Positions 55,890 through 64,000 of a stretch of 64,000 nt of DNA are shown in pieces (position 1 is the first letter of the stretch; every line of letters begins with the position of its first letter). The stretch is taken from contig JAJEKV010000327.1 in NCBI GenBank assembly GCA_021234155.1, positions 126,001-190,000 of the forward strand, given 5' to 3'. Made by a program: the position numbers and the translations under genes. This DNA comes from Isoetes taiwanensis (Eukaryota > Streptophyta > Lycopodiopsida > Isoetales > Isoetaceae). Below the pieces are notes generated by a model. It was not told the DNA's origin and searched no databases. It worked only from the letters and a program-made list of their open reading frames with translations.

Positions 55890-58312
55890 TTCTCCCCACC
55901 TTAGAAATAATGCTGTCCTCAGCATCAAGACTAGTCTTGTTGTAGGCAACACATCGTACATTGGAAGGAAGTCTCCCTTCCTTAAGGATATAGCGTGAGA
56001 TTATAAGTCACACAGACGTTGTCATGTCCAAAGTGATTAAAGTTGAAATGACTTGTAATATGCAATTTATAACTCTGGGATATAAAAGGTAGATTAGGAC
56101 TGTCAAAAGTCAAAAGTCAAGGTTTGTGGAAGTCTCACTGTTTCATTCTTGGTGATGAGTTTACCGTTTATCTGATGTAGAAATCATTCTTTTTATACAT
56201 ACGTGTAACTCTTTTAATATAGTACAGACTTATTAATCGCGCAGTGTTTAGTAGAAAGTCATTCCAATCATATTAACTTCGGTGTATATGTCTATTATAT
56301 TCTCCCTTGATTTTGCCATTTTTACCTATATATATTGTACTGCTGCCATTTTTACCTATATACTTTAATATTAATTACAGACAGTAGTTCTTCATCATTT
56401 ATTATTCATAACCGTGTCACAACATTATCTAAGTCTCGCTATTCCCTTAGGAGTTTGTGTAAGGCATACATAATTATCTCCTTCTATTATATTTGACTAT
56501 GTGTTTAAATAGGTTTCTCCTTTTGAGTATCTTTAATGTTTCCACACTCACACTGGATCCATAGTTTACACTTAGCTCTAACTGATAGCCAGACCCTGAT
56601 ATGTGAGGGGTAAAGACCCTTAGAAAATGCGACTACATTGTTGATATAAATGTTGGTTTGATTTCAAATAAAGTTCTAAGGTGCAAGAGTCCAATTGCGA
56701 TATCGTTGGCTTTAAACACCCATGGTTAAAAACCTTTGTGAAGCTAAATTTTAGAGATACGGAAGCATCAAAGCATGCCCTATTATATCACGAAGGTTAA
56801 GCAGATCCTGGGTTCTTGCTGGAAGTAGAAGTGCTAAACGTTGGGAATAAGGAGTGTTAAGGTATCCCTATTTTGGATGGATACTCGAGAAAATTGGTAT
56901 GACGATGTTTGGTATCTGATTGAAACACTGGACCTAATAATTACGAGGATTGATTTATTATGTGGCATATATATTGCCATTCAACGTAGAAGAAGACTGG
57001 ATATAGCACCATATATCCGAGGGAGAAGTGGTTTATGATTATCTACCATAGACCACGTTAGAGAGGTACTATACTAAGGTGGAAACTGGATTATGAGTAC
57101 CCAGCTCCTGAGGGAAACCACTTTAGAAGTGTAGGTTTCGACCATGATGGTGCAGGCATAGAATGGCGAGCCAACATTTTATAGCTATTGCCACTTGATT
57201 GGAGGTATGATTCACGGAAAGGTAGAGAATAATGTTGTATGAGGATGCGGATCCATAAACTACGGATTATAAAATTACGCATACGTTGCATTTCGTAAGG
57301 AGATTGATGTTCCTGAGGTGTGCAATAACGATGCAAGTGTGTGCATGATTAAGATGACGACATAGTCACTTGGATACGCTTAATGACGTTGGTCAAATGC
57401 ATGACCATTATGAAGGATATAAATTAAGGAAATGGACACATCTTATGTCTGTTGGGAGCATGGAGATGCCGAATAACAGACTGGACAATAGTGTGGAACG
57501 TAATTTGCACATAAGGTGAAGAGAAGACGACAATTGGTAGGAGCAGGCGCAACCATCGAAAGTAATACACCCACACGGCAAGTAATTTTCCCACACGACA
57601 AGTGGGAGACAAGAGGTGCTTGAAAGTTGTTGTAAACAAAGTTTCAAATATAGAGAGTTTGGAATGACACGTTGAATATACCAAAGTCTGGAGTATGAAC
57701 AAGGTAGGTGCCCAATGAACATCTCACCAAGGAGGATGTGCTCTGGACTTGGTATCGTGTGTGTATCCCGAGGAGTAACTCCGCGTTGGTATATGTGTAC
57801 TAGGACCATTTAATAGTAAAACATAACTAAAAAAAGATAGGAACTTTTAGTTCACATTCCATATGAATACGGAAGTAATGAAGATAAGAGTTCTTATACT
57901 AGAGGTCAAACATGTCCACTAGGAACTTAGGTTGGCATTTGCCCCTGTGGAAGTTATGACTAGAGCTTGAGGACGAAGGCAAACTAAGGCTAGTGGTGTC
58001 AAAACCACAACATGTGTATGGTACTAGATAACCAAGTTGAGGAAATAAGTTGGCCGCAAGTATGAATATAGCTAGATGCCTATGTCAACGAGTTACATAT
58101 GAGTCTAGACTTAGGGTTGGTGCACACATGTTACTATATCATATAATAACAACGTAACGGTGTTGGATGTAGGAAGGATTTAGTAGTATCAAATACTATA
58201 GTGGTGATCGTATCGAGGATGTCGATTGTGATATTCAGATGTATATCATATTAAAAGATAGCAGAATATTCGTACAAGGCGAGTGAAATATTACTTGACA
58301 AGGTTTAAAGAA
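55890..58312 (-). pseudogene. Decayed internal region of a Ty3-like element, part 1
   Basis: Only the last codons of pol are readable (minus strand, about 55980-55892: LPSNVRCVAYNKTSLDAEDS then IISKVGRM). Further in, minus frames at 57091-57336 and 57408-57809 are open but I see no catalytic motif in them. Stops are frequent on both strands. The assignment rests on the pol end and LTR junction only. Confidence 0.4.
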
Positions 58313-58493
58313 GGGAAAACTACCAAACTACCCCTATGAGTTTGTGTAATTATCAAAATACCCTTATGAGTTTTAAAATTACCAAAATGCCCCTACACAC
58401 CCACTATACACAAGGGCATTTTGGTAATTTTGAAACTCATAAGGGTATTTTGGTAATTACGCAAACTCATAGGGGTATTTTGGTAGTTTTCCC
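58313..58493. mobile_element. Fold-back MITE, 181 bp, 9-bp target duplication
   Basis: The ends GGGAAAACTACCAAACTACC and its inverse form arms of about 80 bp that pair nearly throughout around a short loop (ACACACCCACTATACACA). TTTAAAGAA occurs directly outside both ends (58304-58312 and 58494-58502). A perfect 9-bp duplication and long inverted arms fit a Mutator-type (MULE) non-autonomous element. The intact duplication and arm identity point to a recent insertion. Confidence 0.88.
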
Positions 58494-58502
58494 TTTAAAG
58501 AA

Positions 58503-60417
58503 TGAGCGTAACATTTGATATGCTTATATACGAAGATATTGGGTTAGGTATGCTTTACCAGAGATAAGCATTCAAGTTATCCCAATGGTTGGAGTTGACT
58601 ATCTTAGATACGTCGTACTAAGGGAGATGAGAAGAGTTTAAATCAGTGAGAATAGCTAGAGTAAGTCTAGCATATACGGTGATGTTACATTCAAAAACAT
58701 CCCGAGGATGGTTGGAACGGTGTTGGAATAACCGATAATGAGAGCTTAACTACTGAAAGGTTGTAGATACCAATGAATTCCTTCAGCGTTATAAGCTGAG
58801 AGCATTTATTCGGTTTTGGGAATAAGAAGATGTGTAAAATATCGCATCCCCCTGATGGAAGAAAAGAAGTACGACAACTTTGGCGATTATACCTTTAGGG
58901 ATAATCGAGAAGAGAACAATATAGAGCAGCTTGAAGTCCCGATAAGAATCAAGACGAGGTGTACAGATCAGAAGGGGTGAGATTATATAGACTAGTAGTC
59001 AGCCCATATATCCTAAGAATTACCCTACTCGCAGGAAACAATTGTAGTTACGTTGTAGATACAATTGTGGCTAGAGGATCCGTTGTCTTGAGGCATAGAC
59101 CTCGTATAGATTGTTACTTTAAGACTAGGTTAGAATATATGGGTTTTCCTACTATGAGATCGAGAGATTTTAATGCCTCCATCTGATTATGAGGGAGCCT
59201 TAGACGACACATTTGAAGCGATGAAAAGTTGAAGTTGACATGATAACTTAAGAAAATAGGTTAATTGTGACAAAGCATGGTGGAACACAAAGGATATTTA
59301 ACTGAAGGAACCTTTAGAGAAGGCCTTCGACTGTGGTAGAAACCTTTGGAATTATGGCATAATCCCGTGGGGGAAATTATAGTTTATGTACGGGGTTAAA
59401 GTACCATAAGGTACTAAAGGAAAGGTTGAAATAGCTAGAGACCCTATCAACATATAGGCAGCATATATAAGTCCAACATAGAGTTGGCCCCTGTCCATTT
59501 GGGAAGTAGGTGGCGCAGCCACATCATAAAGTTACATAGGCAATGGGTTTTGTTTGAAAGAACTACCAAGGTTGCACTTTAGCTAAGTTAGAGCAGAGCT
59601 CTAGCATTGCGGGATGTAGATATATGTTTATTGTGTACATACTATGTACACATACGATAAACATCTTAGAGGTAATCTAAGTGGCGATACAAGGGGAGAA
59701 AGACGAGTGTACTCCAAAGTTACTAATAAAGGGTCTGGAGATATATTCGAAATGTGCAAAGGACCGTAAATCCGTTGCATGCTAGGGTATGATGTGGTAG
59801 TTGGCACGTGAAATAAATGTTGACGGCCCATAGAATGAAGCTTAAGATGATGGGGTTGAATAGTACAATAGTACAATTCTAGGATAGGTAGCGACTAGCA
59901 GTTACCTGCGGGAAGTTCAAATGTGTCTTGAATAGACACGTAAGACTAGCTTTCTCACATGATCCATACCCGGATCAGGCAGAGGTGAACAACATGGGTT
60001 ACATGGAGGTGTAAGTTAGGATATACAGGACTCGAACATGGATACAAGTCCGGGTTATCTCAAACATAAGTAATTGTATAAAGGCTCACAAAATACCAGG
60101 TAGGTACCTTGATGACTCCAGGTAATCTACGATTTATACGAAGGCCCACCCGCTCTTAGGCCATGACTATGGCTTAAATGAGGATGCCAAGTCATTTGGA
60201 ATGCCAGGACAGCAGCATAACATCATGATAGAGAATTGTAATGACTAACATTTTGAGAATGTAGGACAACGTTAGATCATAACCCTCAATGATATGTGGG
60301 TTAACAATATAGGGAACATATAATAGCGGCTTAGGAGCCACAAGACGGTTAATGAATACGTAAAGGGGTAAATGGATTGGTGACTCTACTGAATAAAGGT
60401 CACAGCCAAACGGTGAA
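58503..60417. other. Decayed Ty3-like internal region, part 2
   Basis: No open frame above 82 codons and no recognisable motif. The sequence reads as heavily mutated. I assign it to the same element as 55.9-58.3 kb only by position. Confidence 0.3.
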
Positions 60418-61775
60418 TATGTAGCATAATAACATGGGGTTTTCTTTGTGTTTTTGTACGCTTTTCACTAAGGTTCTTCTATGATTTCGTGATATATTCA
60501 AATGGATGTACTAATGCGTACATCTAGAGTGCACCATTTCTGAGCCATTGATTTTAGCCTTTTCTTTTCCAATGGTCAACAATCAATGGCTCACAACAAA
60601 AGCCCTTTTTTTGTGCGTGTGGTGCATAATGGTCAACAACCAATGGCTCACAACAAAAGCCCTCTTTTTGTGCGTGTGGTGCATTATGGTCAACAACCAA
60701 TGGCTCACAACAAAAGCCCTCTTTTTGTGTGTGTGGTGCATAATGGGCACATGAAGGGCTTGAAGGGCGCATGTAGTGCAGTTTCCCTGCCGGCAACACA
60801 TTTCTTATCATAACTTTTGATCCAGAGCTCTGTTTGAGATGCTCTCTCCGAGATCTTTTTGATAGTGTATGATATGGATATGTTTGATTAAGTTATCTAT
60901 GCTAAAACAGCAATTTTTCGGCCGGGTTTGGTAGGCTTTCACATCATACCAATTGATTAATACAGGATTGCGCTATTGGATATTGTTTTATGGCTCATTC
61001 CGAATGAAGCTTGCAAAAAATTACCATGCATTTTTAGATTTTGAGGCAGTTATTAAGCAAATTCCAAGGCTTCTAGATCCTTGTGTTAACAAGCAGAAAA
61101 GTTTCCCACTTTGTTTCTCACCACAAGAATCCATGGAGGCCAAAGGCTGCTGTTGAATTCCAGTTGAAAAATGCTTGTGTATGGGTGTTGCAAACTTTAT
61201 GACTTTCAGAATAATGGGATCAATCCGCTCCATCTTTATGGTAACTTTTACTTATGTTCTATTTGTTTTATTGTGATGAAATTCAAAAGCTACAGGTGAT
61301 GAAAGCCTCAATTCTAGTTTTGTTCTGGTTTGAATTCTAAAATTTTTGTCACACGGGGTGGGGGGCGTCCTAAAAGGCCTAAAAATTTTTTTTTTTTTTT
61401 TTTTTTGCAACACAAACCATTAACATCCAACATATAAAACCCAACAACATAACAACCAACACATAATAACCATTGACATTAACAACCAACACATAACTAC
61501 CATTGACATTAATTAACACAACCATTGGGTCCAACACATTTAAATTAAAATCCCCCTTAAACCCCCTTTGGTTTGGGTGCATATTCACACGGGGGGTGAC
61601 GTAGGGCAGCGAGAGCCCTTATAATTGTATTTTGCACGTACAAAATCAACATTATATAGTATTCCGCTTGAAATCTTATAGTATTTTGCGAATCTTGTTA
61701 TACAGTATAACAAATTTTGTACTTGCGCCCACAAACGAGGAACTTTACGTATGGTGCGTAAGGGTCGGAATACTG
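60418..61775 (-). repeat. Rep-A repeat, inverse full copy
   Basis: The inverse of 19096-20504: AATATGTAGCATAATAACAT at the left, through the 54-bp minisatellite (about 60555-60760), the conserved frame (60953-61156, [20 protein letters not shown]), and the GTTGGACCCAATGG block to the TACAAAATTTGTTATACTGT region. The CCCCTTCGGGG hairpin is replaced by a T-run of about 23 (61387-61409). It ends near 61775, where decayed sequence resumes. Confidence 0.75.
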
Positions 61776-63234
61776 AAAATCGATCATAGACTTAGAAAAT
61801 ATATTGATGAAGAGAAGGAATAAAGGACCCTGATGAATGATATTTAGCGACCTGGATAGGAAGGTTATTACCTTCACGATCATTGGATGAATGGCATGAC
61901 TTGAAGGGTGGCCTTTCCGATTATGCAAAGATAGATTTATGGCTTGAAAGGCAGCAAGAGCTTAAAAACTCTTTAAAGATTTGGTGCATGGCTTAGGGAA
62001 GAAGACTTCCATGTCCTAGGACAAGATGGTGAATTCAATTCACCAAGAACCTTTTTTTTTTTTTTTAATGGATAGATAGATAGATAGTATCTATACATCA
62101 TGCCACATTGGCAGCGTCCATGAGGACATATGACGGACCCGCAGAGACTTGAACACAAGGTCTCGTAATAGAGGCGGCCTATCTTGAGGGGTCTTTGGGT
62201 GGTACGGTCCCCTGGGATCTTCACATAATCCCTTGGAGTATGTAAGTTCATTTGCGGAACTTAATGACGTTTAGGCACTAAAATAATATTTGGAAAGACT
62301 TCGCCCCAACGCGATCTAGATAGCCTAGAAGGGGGTGACTAGTCAACAATGGTTGGAGGCCATTGGAATGTATGGGAGAACAACTAAAAGAGGGTAGACC
62401 GTTGCCACTTCGACGGGCATGTGGCGCAGATAACTACTCACAGCCATATAGGCGGTGAAGTTTGGCATAAAATGATACCAAGGTTTGTACCGGGGGTTAA
62501 TAAAGTGCTAACATTGTTGTGGGGGTTCTAACACAAGGACTCACTACGTATTACAGAGTATGTGTCATGATCTGGGGGAAGTGATCCATAAAAGGAACAC
62601 GACCAATGAGAAGGAATATTGAAGGGCGGTAGGATCAAAGAAATCCAAACCGATGGTCTAGAGGGGTGCTGCATGGCAGTCCCTGGTCGGTTGGACGACA
62701 AAGAGATCCTTTTCTCGGGGAAATGAGAACGAGTCAAGGTTTAGACACTAGAAAGAGACAACGTTAATTATAATTATGGCCATAAGGTATTACTCACTCC
62801 TTAATATATAACGTCGAATAAGGTCTAATATAAAGCATATGAATGTAGTATAGATTGAATCATGGCAAGGCCTGAAGAACTTTTGTTATTAAGACATTCA
62901 CCAAAGGAAAGCTATAGGTCTAGGAACGTCGATAACTGGACATTATTATCGAGGTGAATAGTGGATTAGAATTCAACTTGGAAGTTTCTATCCTACTCCG
63001 AGGAATTTCCTTCCATCACTCAGCGTAAACGTATGTGAATATGGTTGTGGAGACATTCCGCAATGATGATAATAACTCCTAAGTGATTTCTAGCTCACCA
63101 TGGTTGCACAAGTCCGACGGAGTTGTTGCCACCACAGTGTTGGTTTAGAGAAGAGTGATGGTAGACAGGAGTCTTGCTAGAGAAACAGAGACACTATTGG
63201 TTAAGTATAAAATGAGATATTATCACTAAAAGAA
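61776..63234. other. Decayed sequence with a GATA microsatellite
   Basis: Includes a T-run and (GATA)4 tract at 62050-62088, followed by a segment whose inverse has a weak B-box-like CTTGTGTTCAAGTCTC (62159-62144). I could not find a matching A box. The rest shows no motif. Confidence 0.3.
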
Positions 63235-63330
63235 GGCTTACAGTGTTGGTAAAGCGTTTGGCTGGGTGCTGGGAGGTCAAGGGTTCAAGTCTTGCATAGT
63301 ACACTTTTATATAAAAGTTGCTATGCAAAG
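63235..63330 (+). mobile_element. tRNA-derived SINE head 1
   Basis: TTACAGTGTTGGTAAAGCGT (A-box region) is followed about 45 nt later by AAGGGTTCAAGTCTTGC (B box), the spacing of a Pol III type 2 promoter in a tRNA. The acceptor stem does not pair fully and an intact anticodon arm is not visible, so it is read as a SINE or tRNA relic rather than a functional tRNA gene. Confidence 0.5.
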
Positions 63331-63387
63331 AAAACAGAGTATTACAGGTATATAAGAAATATGTGAAATGTAAACATTACATTCAAG

Positions 63388-63470
63388 AGAGCTTGGTGTA
63401 GTGGTAGGCACCTAGGCTTGGAATTGAGAGGTCATGGGTTCAAATCTGGGTTAAGATGCCAAAAATATAG
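63388..63470 (+). mobile_element. tRNA-derived SINE head 2
   Basis: AGCTTGGTGTAGTGGTAGGC (A box) and GTCATGGGTTCAAATCTGGG (B box) lie at tRNA spacing about 75 bp after head 1's B box. The D-arm GGTGTAGTGGTAGGCACC pairs well. Followed by an A/T-rich tail (63470-63495). Differs in sequence from head 1 and from Rep-B. Confidence 0.55.
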
Positions 63471-63499
63471 GTATATAAAAAAAATACAAAAATTTTTAT

Positions 63500-63884
63500 A
63501 CAGCGGAACTACGCGTTTTTAGGTCTGCAGGCAGGCCCTCTCGCGACCCCGCCACAGGCGCCAGAAAGCCACGGGTACCCCTGCCCGCCCATTAGGGTTT
63601 TGGCCGATTTCGTGGGGTCCACACTCGCTCGACTGCCGTCCTAGGTCGTCCGTAGGTCATTCCCGGGGTCCCGGAGTCGATGGCACCGTGCCCTTGCACG
63701 CCCGATCCGCACCCCATGAAGTACAACCAAGACAAATATACACACAAGACAAATATACACATACTTTAACAAGGTGCTGCGCACGGAGGGTTGCCCTCGA
63801 ATGCCTCGAGGGTGGGTTTGTTTATTTTTTTTTGCGTAGTTTCGTGTTGGAATTCAAGGGAGCAGCTTGTATTAAGTCAGAACG
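63500..63884. other. GC-rich block without gene
   Basis: A local jump to high GC (63520-63720), with repeated ACAAGACAAATATACACA units (63731 and 63746). No family recognised. It could be the edge of another LTR element continuing beyond the window. Confidence 0.3.
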
Positions 63885-64000
63885 ATGTATAACACCCTGG
63901 AACTCGGGTGTTATGCCCTATTATAACAAACGAGGGCCGGAGGCATAACACTAGGGTGTTATCCGCCTCAACAACCTGAGCCCGATAGTTTTATAGTGGT
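63885..64000 (-). repeat. Fold-back repeat, inverse copy at the window end
   Basis: The inverse of the 15575-15745 unit: ATAACACCCTGGAACTCGGG...GGGTGTTATCCGCC and the ACTATAAAACTATC end. It runs off the window edge. Confidence 0.6.

Noticed and set aside
62142-62160. A further SINE on the minus strand next to the GATA microsatellite
   Set aside because: Only a weak B-box-like match; no A box at the right distance.
63235-63470. Functional tRNA genes
   Set aside because: A and B boxes are present, but the acceptor stems do not pair properly and no clean anticodon arm is seen. They are followed by A/T-rich tails, so SINE heads fit better.

Overview
The window is nuclear DNA of a land plant with a large, repeat-rich genome. 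The evidence is: spliceosomal introns; LTR retrotransposons with tRNA-iMet and tRNA-Gln primer sites; a plant-type LINE; CACTA, Helitron-like and MULE-type elements; and tRNA-derived SINEs. A fern or another early-diverging vascular plant would fit, but that is inference. I see no intact host gene. What remains of host genes are short exon groups (1-485, 8533-8796, 35.5-36.24 kb) and gene pieces carried inside transposons.

Layout. 0.6-14.05 kb: an old inverted-repeat element whose right arm is split by an 8.57-kb CACTA transposon (5381-13953, AAA target duplication). The unsplit sister arm at 959-961 shows the empty site. The CACTA element carries adenylosuccinate lyase exons (12.2-12.7 kb) fused to exons of another gene. 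15.83-26.68 kb: a large DNA transposon with roughly 50-bp terminal inverted repeats. It encodes a beta-class N4/N6-type DNA methyltransferase (minus strand, left) and a DUF7869-type putative transposase (plus strand, right). Its non-coding parts are studded with the palindrome CTATG-N4-CATAG. About 3.2 kb of younger repeats is nested inside it. 27.85-28.83 kb: tRNA-derived SINEs. 30.1-35.2 kb: a truncated Ty1/copia element split by a 2.79-kb Helitron-like insert that carries an HSPA12-like (HSP70 superfamily) pseudogene. 36.6-54.28 kb: a LINE (ORF1, ORF2 with endonuclease but no reverse transcriptase, poly-A). It is split by other insertions, including a 10.9-kb Ty3/gypsy Tat-like element (40271-51205, TSD GGATG). 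54.3-63.2 kb: a putative LTR and a badly decayed internal region of another Ty3-like element, invaded by a MITE with a perfect 9-bp TSD and by a copy of the 1.4-kb Rep-A repeat. 63.2-64 kb: SINE heads and a fold-back repeat.

The most interesting unit is the methyltransferase plus DUF7869 transposon. Both of its genes are decayed here. The methyltransferase has four in-frame TAG codons, each explained by one C-to-T change from CAG. The gene order, the terminal repeats, the insertion into a small tandem repeat and the non-coding palindromes together suggest an element that carries its own DNA-modifying enzyme. Everything else is a record of nested insertion whose relative order can be read from the junctions.
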